This document shows, piece by piece, positions 47,237 to 57,099 of a stretch of 63,782 nucleotides of DNA. Source of the DNA: an uncultured Clostridia bacterium. GTDB taxonomy: Bacteria; Bacillota; Clostridia; TANB77; CAG-508. Location of the stretch: the NCBI GenBank assembly GCA_944386365.1, contig CALXAT010000011.1, forward strand, positions 1 to 63,782. Direction: 5' to 3'. Position 1 is the first letter of the stretch; the number at the start of each line of letters is the position of its first letter. The position numbers and the translations under genes are program-made. The notes beneath the pieces are model-generated. The model searched no databases. It saw nothing but the letters and a program-made list of their open reading frames with translations, and was not told where the DNA came from.

Positions 47237-49057
47237 TTATTGTTGCTTATTTCTATTCGCTCTTTCTCTTTCCTTTGTATCCAATATTTTCTTTCTTAAT
47301 CTGATTGATTTTGGTGTTACCTCTACCAATTCATCATCTTGAATAAATTCGATCGCTTTTTCTAATGTCATTTGAATTGGTGGTACTAAACGTAATGCAT
47401 CATCTGAACCAGAAGCTCTTGTATTGGTTAAATGTTTTTCTTTACATACATTAATAGCTAAATCTTCTCCTCTTGAATTCAATCCAACAATCATACCTTC
47501 ATAAACTTCTACACCAGGTCCGATGAATAAATCACCTTTGTCTTGTGCATTGTATAATCCATATGTTACGGATTTTCCGTTTTCAAAAGCAACAATCGTT
47601 CCTCTTACACGCGCTTGAATATCTCCCTTGTAAGGTTCATAAGAATCAAAAATATGATTCATCGTACCTTCACCTTTTGTATCTGTTAAAAATTCTGTTC
47701 TATATCCTATTAATCCTCTTGCTGGAATTTTAAATTCAATTTTTGTATGTCCATCTTCTGCAGGTTCCATATTAACCATTTCTGCTTTTCTTCTTCCTAG
47801 TTTTTCAATAACATTTCCTACACAATCATCTGGAACATTAACTATTAAATCTTCAATTGGTTCACATTTTACACCATCAATTTCTTTAAAAATAACTTTT
47901 GGTCGTGATACTAATAATTCAAATCCTTCTCTTCTCATGGTTTCAATTAATACAGATAAGTGTAATTCTCCTCTTCCTGATACTTCAAAAGAATCTGGTG
48001 AATCTGTTTCTTTTACTCTCAAAGATACATTTCTTTCTAGCTCTTTAAACAATCTATCTCTGATATGACGAGATGTAATAAATTGTCCTTCTCTTCCTGC
48101 AAATGGTCCATTATTTACACTAAATGTCATTGAAACTGTTGGTTCATCAATATCAACAAATGGTATTTTTTCTGGATGATTAAAATCACAAATGGTGTCC
48201 CCAATATTAATATCTGGTAAACCTGCAACTTCTATGATGTCTCCTGCTTTTCCTTCTTCTACCTCTACTTTATTTAATCCAACATGTGTATATACTTTTG
48301 CAATTCTACCTTGTGAAATTTTATCTTCTTTTCCACAGATGGCTACTGGCATTCCATCTTTAATAATGCCTCTTTCAACTCTTCCTATTGCAATTCTTCC
48401 AACATAATCATCATAATCAATATTAGATACTAGCATTTGTGCTGGTCCTTCTTCATCACAAGCTGGTGGTTGAATGGTATTTACGATTGTTTCAAATAGG
48501 CAATGTAAATCTGTTGCATCATCTTCTAAATTCATTTTTGCAATTCCATTTTTAGCTGAAGCATAAACAACTGGAAACTCTAATTGTTCATCACTAGCAT
48601 CTAATTCAATAAACAATTCAATAACTTGGTCTACCACTTTTTCTGGATTTGCACCTGGTCTATCAATCTTATTGATAACCACAATTGGTTTTAATCCTAA
48701 AGCTAATGACTTCTTTAATACTTCTCTTGTTTGTGGCATTGCACCTTCAAAAGCATCTACTAATAGTAAAACTCCATCTACTGTTTTTAAAACTCTTTCT
48801 ACTTCTCCTCCAAAATCTGCATGTCCTGGTGTATCTACAATATTGATTTTAATATCATGATACATAACAGATGTATTTTTAGAAAGTATTGTGATTCCTC
48901 TTTCCTTCTCTAAGTCATTAGAATCCATAATTCTTTCTGCTACTTGTTCATTTTCTCTAAATACATGGCTTTGTTTTAACATGGCATCAACTAATGTTGT
49001 TTTTCCATGGTCTACATGTGCGATAATTGCAATATTTCTAATGTTTTTGTTGTTCAT
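47237..49057 (-). CDS. typA: Translational GTPase TypA/BipA
   Basis: A protein of 606 residues. GTPase motifs IAHVDHGKTTL, DTPGHADFGGEV and NKIDRPGA are followed by EF-G-like domains III and V and the specific C-terminal domain. TypA helps assemble the large ribosomal subunit under stress and low temperature. The ATG at 49057 has AAAGGGAG upstream; a longer frame would contain that site. Confidence 0.97.
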   Translation of the reverse strand: MNNKNIRNIAIIAHVDHGKTTLVDAMLKQSHVFRENEQVAERIMDSNDLEKERGITILSKNTSVMYHDIKINIVDTPGHADFGGEVERVLKTVDGVLLLVDAFEGAMPQTREVLKKSLALGLKPIVVINKIDRPGANPEKVVDQVIELFIELDASDEQLEFPVVYASAKNGIAKMNLEDDATDLHCLFETIVNTIQPPACDEEGPAQMLVSNIDYDDYVGRIAIGRVERGIIKDGMPVAICGKEDKISQGRIAKVYTHVGLNKVEVEEGKAGDIIEVAGLPDINIGDTICDFNHPEKIPFVDIDEPTVSMTFSVNNGPFAGREGQFITSRHIRDRLFKELERNVSLRVKETDSPDSFEVSGRGELHLSVLIETMRREGFELLVSRPKVIFKEIDGVKCEPIEDLIVNVPDDCVGNVIEKLGRRKAEMVNMEPAEDGHTKIEFKIPARGLIGYRTEFLTDTKGEGTMNHIFDSYEPYKGDIQARVRGTIVAFENGKSVTYGLYNAQDKGDLFIGPGVEVYEGMIVGLNSRGEDLAINVCKEKHLTNTRASGSDDALRLVPPIQMTLEKAIEFIQDDELVEVTPKSIRLRKKILDTKERERANRNKQQ

Positions 49058-49169
49058 TTTACTACTCCCTTTCATTTATCTTTATCATAACTTAAGACGT
49101 TTTCCAAAGTCTTCTTGAAAAACGCCTACATCTCTAAAAATAAGCTTATAAGATTATATACCAAATAAC

Positions 49170-49766
49170 CTATTTTGTCAACTCAATGATGTTATCCATA
49201 ATTTCCTCTGTTATTTTATCTAATACTTCTTTATCTTTGCTGCCTTTATACTGACTATAATCTAATGGTTTTCCATATGTAATGGTAATTTTATGATGAT
49301 CTTTTGTTCCACCCTTTATACCACAGGGTACAACCTTTGCACCACTTCTTACTGCAAAAAACGCTACGCCATCTTTTACTTTTTCTCCCTTTTCTAAGCC
49401 ATTTCTTGTTCCTTCTGGAAATAAAGCAATACATTTTCCTTCTTTTAAATCTTTTAAGGATGTTTTTATAGCATATATATCTTTTTCATCTCTTTTAACT
49501 GGTATTGCTTCAAAAGCCCATCCTAAAAATGCTAAAAATTTATTTTTATATAACTCTTCTTTTGCTAAAAACTTCATATCTCTTTTAGCAGTTGCTACCA
49601 TCAAAGGTGGATCTAAATAACTTCTATGATTTCCACAAAATATTAATGCCCCTTCTTTAGGAACATTTTCTATGCCTTTTATTTCTGCTTGATAAAAAAT
49701 TTTAAACCATATATATATAGCACCTCTTACTATCCATTTTATAATTCCTTTTAAAACTTTTTTCAT
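49170..49766 (-). CDS. plsC: 1-acyl-sn-glycerol-3-phosphate acyltransferase
   Basis: A protein of 198 residues with the catalytic NHRSYLDPP (HxxxxD) and the FPEGTRNG substrate motif. A hydrophobic N-terminal segment binds the membrane. It makes phosphatidic acid from lysophosphatidic acid. It begins ten bases after the cmk stop, and a cmk-plsC pair is common in Clostridia and Bacilli. Confidence 0.94.
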   Translation of the reverse strand: MKKVLKGIIKWIVRGAIYIWFKIFYQAEIKGIENVPKEGALIFCGNHRSYLDPPLMVATAKRDMKFLAKEELYKNKFLAFLGWAFEAIPVKRDEKDIYAIKTSLKDLKEGKCIALFPEGTRNGLEKGEKVKDGVAFFAVRSGAKVVPCGIKGGTKDHHKITITYGKPLDYSQYKGSKDKEVLDKITEEIMDNIIELTK

Positions 49767-49776
49767 CTTTTATCTC

Positions 49777-50445
49777 CTAACTTTTCTTTTTTGTTACTTC
49801 TTTTATAATTTCTATAATTTTTTCTACCACTTGTTCAACACTTAAATTTGTAGAATCTACATATATAGCATCCTCTGCTTTTTTTAATGGTGCAATTTTT
49901 CTAGTAGAATCTCTTTTGTCTCTATCTTTTATTCCTGCTAATACTTCTTCATAAGAACATTCTATTCCTTTTTCTTGATTTTGTATTACTCTTCTTCTTG
50001 CTCTTTCTTCTGGAGTAGCATCTAAATAAATTTTTACATCTGCATTTGGAAATACAACTGTTCCGATATCTCTACCTTCCATAATCACATTTTTTCCTTC
50101 TGCTATTTTTCTTTGTACCTCTAACAATTTATTTCTTACAATTGACAATACAGAAATTGGTGATACAAATTTATTTACATCATTTTCTCTAATTCTTTTG
50201 GTTACCTCTTCACCATTTAAAAAAATCTTTCCATCAGGATGCATCTCAATATTCATTTTATTTAACATCTCTCTTATTTTTTCTTCTTCTGTTATATCAA
50301 TATGTTCCTGAATCATATTTAATGCAACACATCTGAAAGTTGCACCTGTATCTATATTTACTAAACCTAATTTTTGACCAACTAATTTTGTTATTGTTCC
50401 TTTTCCTGCTCCTGCAGGTCCATCAATTGCTACTATAAATGACAT
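49777..50445 (-). CDS. cmk: Cytidylate kinase
   Basis: A protein of 222 residues with P-loop DGPAGAGKGTITK, GRDIGTVVFPNA and RRVIQNQEKG. It phosphorylates CMP and dCMP. The start at MSFIVA (50445) is chosen because AAAGGAGAG lies just upstream; the extended frame runs into the intergenic repeat and is not real. It forms a unit with plsC. Confidence 0.96.
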   Translation of the reverse strand: MSFIVAIDGPAGAGKGTITKLVGQKLGLVNIDTGATFRCVALNMIQEHIDITEEEKIREMLNKMNIEMHPDGKIFLNGEEVTKRIRENDVNKFVSPISVLSIVRNKLLEVQRKIAEGKNVIMEGRDIGTVVFPNADVKIYLDATPEERARRRVIQNQEKGIECSYEEVLAGIKDRDKRDSTRKIAPLKKAEDAIYVDSTNLSVEQVVEKIIEIIKEVTKKKS

Positions 50446-50476
50446 TTTTTCTCTCCTTTTAACCTCTCCTATATTC

Positions 50477-50530
50477 CATAGGACTGTCCCTTTTGTTTCA
50501 TTTTGAAACAATTTGACACGTCCCTAATGT
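50477..50530 (-). repeat. 54-bp intergenic repeat, copy B
   Basis: 51 of 54 bases agree with copy A at 22742-22795. Again the TAG stop of the upstream minus-strand gene lies within the repeat, followed by GGGACGTGTC. The same position relative to a stop codon in both copies suggests insertion or selection as a 3'-end element. Confidence 0.8.
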
Positions 50531-51378
50531 TTTTCTGGTACATAAATATTTTTAGCGACAACATCTAATTCTACCACATTCATAGCTGTTAATTTTTCTA
50601 TTTCTTTTCTTGCTCTTTCCTTAAAATCTTTAATTCCATTAATCACATTATATCCATACATAACGGTGACTTCTACATAGATCTTAACACCTTCACCATA
50701 GTTTTCTACTCTTGTCCTTGCTATTTTATATATTGCTGGTGTTTGAACTGCTATGTATTCTAATATTTGTCTAAATACTAAGTCTGATATAGTAAATTTT
50801 CCAAGATAACTAAAGGTCGGTCTTATAATTGATTTTTCTGATATATATGGTTTTTGTCCTTTTCCTTTTGATTTAAATATCTGTAATGGGTCTAACAAAT
50901 ATCCTGAAAAATCTTTTTTTATTTGAAATGTTGGCACTGGTATAACATGTTTTCCTTCTGTCACTCTAATTCTTCTTGCTGTTTCCATTTCTTGTTTTGT
51001 TGCCACATCTGTTATATATATATATTCACTAATTTCCGGTAATCCTAAATTAGCAGCAATTTTTTGTACCATTCCATCAGACGTCCCTAATATCAAAATA
51101 CTTTGTGGTTTTTCTTTTTTTAATGCTTTTATAATGTTATCTCTTTCTTCTTTTTCATAAAATAATGCATGCTTTACAGTTCCTACTTTGGTTGGTGCTT
51201 TTTTAGCAGATTCACCTGCTATTACTTCATTTTCTTTAATTAATAGTCCATCGTCGATAATATAACTTATATTTCTCTCACTTGCTACCATTTGTGCTCG
51301 ATAGCTTTTTCCAGTTCCCGATGGTCCCACAAATGCATACACTTTTATTTTATTTCCAAATATTTCATCTAATATCAT
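50524..51378 (-). CDS. P-loop ATPase fused to an Asp23/Gls24-like domain
   Basis: A protein of 284 residues. Walker A GPSGTGKS at residues 18-25 opens an ATPase-like domain with ILILGTSDGM. From about residue 195 the sequence (FTISDLVFRQILEYIAV, VKIYVEVTVMYGYNV, LDVVAKNIYV) matches the Asp23/Gls24 envelope-stress fold. This fusion is uncommon; the partner domain normally stands alone and binds membrane-anchored AmaP-type proteins. It could couple ATP use to envelope stress. It lies between cmk and the transglutaminase-like gene. Confidence 0.75.
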   Translation of the reverse strand: MILDEIFGNKIKVYAFVGPSGTGKSYRAQMVASERNISYIIDDGLLIKENEVIAGESAKKAPTKVGTVKHALFYEKEERDNIIKALKKEKPQSILILGTSDGMVQKIAANLGLPEISEYIYITDVATKQEMETARRIRVTEGKHVIPVPTFQIKKDFSGYLLDPLQIFKSKGKGQKPYISEKSIIRPTFSYLGKFTISDLVFRQILEYIAVQTPAIYKIARTRVENYGEGVKIYVEVTVMYGYNVINGIKDFKERARKEIEKLTAMNVVELDVVAKNIYVPEKH

Positions 51379-51418
51379 ATTTTATTGTTGTTTATATAAC
51401 AACTTACTCCTTCCTCTT

Positions 51419-52567
51419 TTAGTTTGAATAATTTGTTGGATTTAAAGTTGGATAACTAAATGTTTTTCCACCCTCTGTAAATTGTCCACTTGCTACATGA
51501 TCTTGATTGATTACATCTGATCCCACTAAAAAATATTTATATTTTGATTCTTCTCCTATCGTACCGCCACCAATGACAACAGGATCGTCCCAAGTTGTAT
51601 CTACTGCATACCAAATTCCGTTTAATTGTACATAATTCCATGCATGATTTTCTGTCTCTCCTTGTGAATTGGTTCCCGTTCCTATAACTAATACACAAGG
51701 TATATTTAATTGATCTAACAAATATTTAAAAGCTCTTGCATATCCTTCACATACACATTCTCTATTGATTAAAGCTCCATAAATATTATATATATTTTCT
51801 TTTGATAGGCTACTATCATATGTAATAGTATCTACTAAATAATCATGTACCATTTTTATATCTTGATAAGCATTTCCTGTTTTATTTTGTAATATTTGAT
51901 TTTTTACTTGTTCTATTTGCGCTATTGCTTGATCTATTTTTTCTTTAGAATTAAATTCATCTGTTAAATAATTGGCTTCATTTCCTGAATTAATATATAC
52001 ATTATATGTTGTATTTCCACCTTTAGTTGTTGTTTCTATATTTAAATACATTTTTTTGGGGCTTAAATAAAAAACTTCCGCATTATCATATGTATAAGCT
52101 TCTATTGCTGATTGATAATAATCTCCTAATTTTTCTTGTCCATCACTTTGTGACAATATATCTGAAAAACTAGTTCCTAATTCTATTTGATATGTCCCTG
52201 TTTTCATTTGTTCTTTATTACTTTCAAAAGCTCTATATATAATTCTTGATTTTTCATCTAATTGATTATAAAAATATTTATCAACTTTTATATTTGCATA
52301 ATCATTGGTAGAGCTTGTACTTGTACTTTGTATTTTATTAATCGGATTTTCTACAATTTCTGGTGTTTCAATGTCATCTTCTACTGTTTTTTCTCCACTT
52401 GACACCGTGTCTACACTTCCTGAACTTTCTGCAAAAGTTAATTTCTTATTATCTCCCATAAATTCTTGAATTGCAATAATAGAAAAAACAATTAAAACTG
52501 AAAAAATTCCTATTATTATTAAAAATAATATAATTGAAGTTATTTTATCTGCCACATCTTTTTTCAT
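51419..52567 (-). CDS. Membrane-anchored transglutaminase-like protein
   Basis: A protein of 382 residues with a membrane helix at about 12-32, a Ser/Thr-rich linker, and an extracellular transglutaminase-like domain. The catalytic Cys is in RECVCEGYARAF, the His in NHAWNYVQL and the Asp in VDTTWDDP. Domains of this kind are proteases or crosslinking enzymes on the cell wall or spore coat. The ATG at 52567 has AAAGGAAG upstream. It is divergent from the gerA operon. Confidence 0.85.
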   Translation of the reverse strand: MKKDVADKITSIILFLIIIGIFSVLIVFSIIAIQEFMGDNKKLTFAESSGSVDTVSSGEKTVEDDIETPEIVENPINKIQSTSTSSTNDYANIKVDKYFYNQLDEKSRIIYRAFESNKEQMKTGTYQIELGTSFSDILSQSDGQEKLGDYYQSAIEAYTYDNAEVFYLSPKKMYLNIETTTKGGNTTYNVYINSGNEANYLTDEFNSKEKIDQAIAQIEQVKNQILQNKTGNAYQDIKMVHDYLVDTITYDSSLSKENIYNIYGALINRECVCEGYARAFKYLLDQLNIPCVLVIGTGTNSQGETENHAWNYVQLNGIWYAVDTTWDDPVVIGGGTIGEESKYKYFLVGSDVINQDHVASGQFTEGGKTFSYPTLNPTNYSN

Positions 52568-52742
52568 AGATTGTCTTCCTTTCATTTATAAAAATATGAT
52601 AAATGAACATAATTAATTTCTACATTATAAATTCATTATAACATTTTTATACTGTAAAAACTAGTATAATTTTAAAAAAATTACTAATACTATAATAAAC
52701 ATTTCAATAAAAAGATAATTATGTATAATAGGAGTCATTTAT

Positions 52743-54443
52743 ATGAATATAAAAAAATTACTGTCTTCTATGTTTACTTATACACCTAATAATAAGCAAA
52801 CATATCAGTTTAACTTAATAGAAGATGTGCATACAAAAGCTTATCCAGATAGCAATTTAGGAAAAGAAGAAAATCATAAAACCAAAATTTTTCCAAGTGT
52901 CACCGTCAATTCTGACTTTTTAAAAAGCAAATATAACCTTTTAATCAATTCTGACATTATTTTTCGTGATTTTGTTTTAAATGCAAGAGGAAAACAATAT
53001 AATGCACTTCTAATCTTTATTGATGGAATGATTGATACAGAAATTATGAATAAATTTATTTTAGAACCTTTGATGATGAGAAATAAAAATAATTTATATG
53101 AAGGTTCGCAAAATAAGATAATATCTGAAGCTGTTGCAAACAATATCACTGTTCGAAAAGTAAAAAAATTTAATTTACCGAATTATATTTCTAGTTGTTT
53201 AGTTCCACAAAATGCTATTAAACAAGTTTCTACTTTTGAGGATATCATATCTGGAATTAATTCTGGAAATTGTGCTCTATTTATTGATACATTAGATATT
53301 GCTTTTGACATAGAAGTCAAAGGTTTTAAACAAAGAGGTATTGAAAAACCGAGTAATGAAATCGTCATTAAAGGTCCTCATGAGGCCTTTGTTGAAAACA
53401 TAAGAACCAATACTTCTTTAATCAGAAGATTTGTCAACAATGAAAACCTAGTCATTGAAAATGTAAGTATTGGAAATATAACCAAAACAAAATGTGGTGT
53501 TTGTTATATTTCTGGTCTTGCAAATGAAGATTTAATTGCAGAAGTAAAATTTAGAATGAATAATTTAGACATTGATTCTTTACTTTCTGCAGGGCAACTT
53601 GAACAATTAATAACAGATTCTAGTAATTTAAACATACCTCAACTAATATCTTCAGAAAGACCTGATAAAGCTGCAAGTTACTTACTAGATGGCAGGGTTA
53701 TCATTTTAGTTAATGGTTCTCCTTATGCCATTATTACACCTGGCATCCTTTCTGATTTTTTAAGCTCTCCTGATGATAAAAATCAAAAAGCACTATTTTC
53801 AAATTTTACTAAATTTATAAGGCTCCTTGCAGCTTTTATTACTTTACTTTTACCTGGTTTATATATTGCTGTTACTAGTTTTCATCAAGAAATTTTGCCG
53901 ACAGAATTACTTTTTTCTATTTTAGCTTCACGTGCCAATGTTCCTTTTCCAATTATTTTTGAATTACTGGTTCTTGAAATTTCTTTTGAACTTATTCGTG
54001 AAGCAGGTTTAAGAGTTCCTTCCCCTATTGGTCCTACAATAGGAATCGTTGGTGCTTTGGTAATGGGACAAGCTGCAGTTAGTGCTGGTATTGTAAGTCC
54101 TATTTTAATTATTGTTGTTGCCATTACAGGAACTGCTTCTTTTGCCATTCCTGATTATGCATTTGGTTTTCATTTACGTATTTACAGATTTGTATTTATA
54201 TTTTTAGGTTATCTTTGTGGTTTTTTAGGAATTGCACTTGGTTTTTTTGTTTATATGATTGCTATGTGTGATTCAAAATCTTTTGGTGTTCCTTATACAA
54301 TTGGAATTTCTCCTCTTGAGCATATTAAAGGTACTTCTTATTACTTACCTCCTATATGGAAAAGAGAATATCGTTCAGGATTTTTAAATTCTAAAAAAGA
54401 AACCAAGCAAGGCCACATATCTATGAAATGGAAAAATAGCTAA
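52743..54443 (+). CDS. gerAA: Spore germination receptor subunit GerAA
   Basis: A protein of 566 residues of the GerA/SpoVAF family. A soluble N-terminal half of about 330 residues leads into five to six membrane helices with the typical PSPIGPTIGIVGALVMGQAAV and PDYAFGFHLRIYRF segments. It forms a nutrient-gated channel with GerAB and GerAC in the inner spore membrane. AGGAG precedes the ATG by seven bases. First gene of the operon; gerAB follows after 24 bases. No CGG codon is present. Confidence 0.95.
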   Translation: MNIKKLLSSMFTYTPNNKQTYQFNLIEDVHTKAYPDSNLGKEENHKTKIFPSVTVNSDFLKSKYNLLINSDIIFRDFVLNARGKQYNALLIFIDGMIDTEIMNKFILEPLMMRNKNNLYEGSQNKIISEAVANNITVRKVKKFNLPNYISSCLVPQNAIKQVSTFEDIISGINSGNCALFIDTLDIAFDIEVKGFKQRGIEKPSNEIVIKGPHEAFVENIRTNTSLIRRFVNNENLVIENVSIGNITKTKCGVCYISGLANEDLIAEVKFRMNNLDIDSLLSAGQLEQLITDSSNLNIPQLISSERPDKAASYLLDGRVIILVNGSPYAIITPGILSDFLSSPDDKNQKALFSNFTKFIRLLAAFITLLLPGLYIAVTSFHQEILPTELLFSILASRANVPFPIIFELLVLEISFELIREAGLRVPSPIGPTIGIVGALVMGQAAVSAGIVSPILIIVVAITGTASFAIPDYAFGFHLRIYRFVFIFLGYLCGFLGIALGFFVYMIAMCDSKSFGVPYTIGISPLEHIKGTSYYLPPIWKREYRSGFLNSKKETKQGHISMKWKNS

Positions 54444-54467
54444 ATACAATTAAAGAAAGGAGTCTAT

Positions 54468-55584
54468 ATGGAAAACTCTAAAATAACTGCTGCCGAAGCC
54501 ATTAGTATCATATTAGGAATATTTGTTGCCTATACATTAGTTGCCCTTCCAAGAAGTATGCTAGAATCTACTAAAACATCTACGCTTATTAACATTTTAT
54601 ATGTTGGAATCATTGCTCTTTTTATAACCTTTTTAATTTATAAATTATTAATAAAATTTCCACGGAAATGATATTGTTGATATTGCTGAATATTTAGGTG
54701 GAAAAGCCTTAAAAACATGTATAGGTATTATATTTATTTTCTATTTTTTATTTAGCAGTAGTATTCTTCTTAGGAATTTTTGTGAATGCTTAAAAATTGT
54801 ATATTATCCTATGACAAGCTTAATATTTATTATTTTAACATTTATTATTGTCATTTGTATTACACTACATCACCATTTTTCATCTATTGCAAAAGTAAAC
54901 CTGTTCATTATTCCTTTAGTGATTATTAGTATTATCTTCTTATTCATAGCCAATATAAAAAACTTTTCTTTAGATAATATTTTTCCTATTTTTGGTGATG
55001 GTTTATTTAACACTTTCATAACTGGAATTGGAAACTTAGGTGCATTTGGTGGCATTACGTTATTATATTTTCTTCCGCCTTATTTAAAAGAACCACAAAA
55101 AATGAAAAAAATCTACTTGGCATCTATTATACTAGGAACAATTTATTTTTTCTTATGTGTTTCTATTATATTATTCTTATTTATCTCTTTAATGTATACC
55201 AATCAAATCATGCCCCTATATACAGCTGCAAGATATATTGAATTTGGAAACTTTTTTCAAAGATTAGAATCTATCTTTCTTCTTATATGGATTCTACAAA
55301 TGGTTTGTTATTTAAGTATTATTGCGAAAATATCCGTTTCTATATTTAAAAAAATCACCAATATCCAAGATGAAAAACCAATTATTTTGGTATTTGGATT
55401 ATTAATATTTGCTATAGCTCTACTCCCAAAAAATTATGCTATTTCAAAATTTATTGAAGATTATATTTATCATTACATGGTGATTATTGTTTCCATCGTC
55501 TTAGGTTTATCTCTTCTAATACTTGCTTATTTTAAAAAAAGAAAGAAAAAGGAGTTGAACGCAAACAATGAAAAAAATAGTTAA
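54468..55584 (+). CDS. gerAB: Spore germination receptor subunit GerAB, split by an in-frame CGG (+1 shift needed)
   Basis: GerAB is the amino-acid-transporter-like subunit that binds the germinant. The N-terminal part (ITAAEAISIILGIFVAYTL) and the later helices, including GAFGGITLLYFLPPYLK, are typical. Codon 66 is CGG at 54663-54665; the zero frame stops two codons later. Skipping the C gives KFPGNDIVDIAEYLGGKAL, matching the conserved Pro-Gly at the end of the second helix, and a total of 371 residues, as expected. It is the only plus-strand example, and the C is inserted on the sense strand here too. gerAC overlaps its end by 17 bases. Confidence 0.9.
54663..54665 (+). other. Putative +1 frameshift codon CGG in gerAB (codon 66)
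   Basis: The sense strand reads TTT CCA CGG AAA TGA. Dropping the C gives TTT CCA GGA AAT GAT (FPGND). The eight bases CCACGGAAAT are shared with the mreB site. Confidence 0.75.
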
Positions 55585-56791
55585 AAAAATCTTTATTATT
55601 ATATTAATCATTATGCTTCTTCTTGCCTTTTCCAAATCCTATTCTACTTTAAATGTTGATAATCTAAGTGTTGTAGTCGCAATGGGTATAGATGTTTCTG
55701 ATAAAAATAATTTACAAATTAGTTTTCAATTTACAAATCCTTCTTCTGTATCAGAATCAGGAACTTCTGAGCAATCTCCTTCTATTATATATTCTGTAGA
55801 TGCTTCTTCTATTAGTTCTGGCATCAATCTTATTAATACGTATATTGGAAAAGAAGTGAATCTTTCCCATTGCAAAGTAATTACATTTTCAGAAGAAATT
55901 GCAAGTACTGGAATTTCTGATGAAATTTACACATTAATTAATGACACACAAATACGACCTTCTACCAATATTGTTATTTCTAAAACCTCCGCAAGATATT
56001 ACTTAGAACATTCTAAACCTTTATTTGAAAATTTAATTACAAAATATTATGAAGTATTTGCTGCATCAAGTAGTTATACTGGCTTTACCTCTAATGCAAC
56101 CATCGGTGATTTTTTTAATAGTCTAATTTGTCATTCTTGTGAACCATATGCCATTTTAGGTGGCGTAACAAATGACTCTACTGAATATAGTGGTACTACA
56201 AATTCTGAAAACGATACTAGTACTAAATCTAATGCTTCTTCATTATCTGGACAATCAACCGCTGAAAACACCGGTCTTGCTGTTTTTAAAGATGATGTTT
56301 TAGTAGGAGAATTAAATTCTATAGAAACTTTATGTTTTTCCATTATTAAAAATCAAGTTGATGGATTTTTAATATCTGTTCCAAATCCTAATAAAACAAA
56401 TTCTTATATTGACTTACATGTAACACCTTTAAGCGCTCCTGATATTCAGGTAAAAATTTTAAATGGAACACCTTATATTTCTTTAAATTGTCGATTTACT
56501 GGTAGAATTTATTCTATGGAAGATAATGCTGATTATCTAAATGCTAATCTATTAACTGAGATTTCTAATTCTTGTAATAGTTACTTAGAAAGCATTCTTA
56601 CAGAATATTTATATAAAACCTCTAAATCCTTACAATCTGATATAAATGGTTTTGGTAAAACAGCAAGAAAAAATTTTTTTACTTTAAATCAATTTTATAA
56701 TTATAATTGGAACGAAAAATATAAAGATAGCTTTTTTAAGGTAAGCATAAATTCTTCTATTCGATCTTCTTCATTACTAACAGAAAGCTAG
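55568..56791 (+). CDS. gerAC: Spore germination receptor subunit GerAC, lacking a lipobox
   Basis: A protein of 407 residues with the GerAC opening SVVVAMGIDVSD and the C-terminal NVIVxxT-type domains, ending in the YNWNEKYKDSFF region. Normally GerAC is a lipoprotein with a Cys-Trp after the signal peptide; here the signal region ends LLLAFSKSYSTLN with no Cys, so it may be anchored by its uncleaved helix or released. It overlaps gerAB by 17 bases, with an AAGGAG site inside gerAB. Confidence 0.9.
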   Translation: MKKIVKKIFIIILIIMLLLAFSKSYSTLNVDNLSVVVAMGIDVSDKNNLQISFQFTNPSSVSESGTSEQSPSIIYSVDASSISSGINLINTYIGKEVNLSHCKVITFSEEIASTGISDEIYTLINDTQIRPSTNIVISKTSARYYLEHSKPLFENLITKYYEVFAASSSYTGFTSNATIGDFFNSLICHSCEPYAILGGVTNDSTEYSGTTNSENDTSTKSNASSLSGQSTAENTGLAVFKDDVLVGELNSIETLCFSIIKNQVDGFLISVPNPNKTNSYIDLHVTPLSAPDIQVKILNGTPYISLNCRFTGRIYSMEDNADYLNANLLTEISNSCNSYLESILTEYLYKTSKSLQSDINGFGKTARKNFFTLNQFYNYNWNEKYKDSFFKVSINSSIRSSSLLTES

Positions 56792-56850
56792 TATTATGGA
56801 TCCAGTTTTATATGCTTATTTTTTACGAAATTATTTACATGGAGGGTTTT

Positions 56851-57027
56851 ATGATTAACTTTTTGGAATTTCTTGTTTTTATATTATTTTGTTTATATGT
56901 TCTAAAAGATGCTATCAGTTATGGAATATATGAATATAAAAATCAAAATCGATTTGGTGGTATTGCTGTCATTATTTTTTCTATATTTTCTATTATTTTA
57001 AGTATTATTGCTTTATGTATTGCTTAA
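56851..57027 (+). CDS. Small two-helix membrane protein at the end of the gerA operon
   Basis: A protein of 58 residues with two membrane helices around KDAISYGIYEYKNQNRFGG. GGAGGG lies eight bases before the ATG; a longer frame is less well placed. Small two-helix D proteins encoded with gerA operons in some Bacilli have been reported to change germination; this could be an analogue, but I see no sequence proof. It is followed by a strong terminator. Confidence 0.7.
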   Translation: MINFLEFLVFILFCLYVLKDAISYGIYEYKNQNRFGGIAVIIFSIFSIILSIIALCIA

Positions 57028-57071
57028 AAAGTTTAACGCAAGGAAATATAACACCTTGCGTTAAACTTTTT
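57026..57071. terminator. Strong bidirectional terminator of the gerA operon
   Basis: AAAAAGTTTAACGCAAGG and CCTTGCGTTAAACTTTTT form a perfect 18-pair stem around ten bases. It separates the gerA operon from the convergent rnr gene. Confidence 0.95.
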
Positions 57072-57099
57072 ATAATTTATTTTAAAATGTATATGACGA

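Noticed and set aside
54468..54671. A short 67-residue GerAB-like regulatory peptide
   Set aside because: No ribosome site exists for the downstream part, and the joined frame is a complete GerAB.
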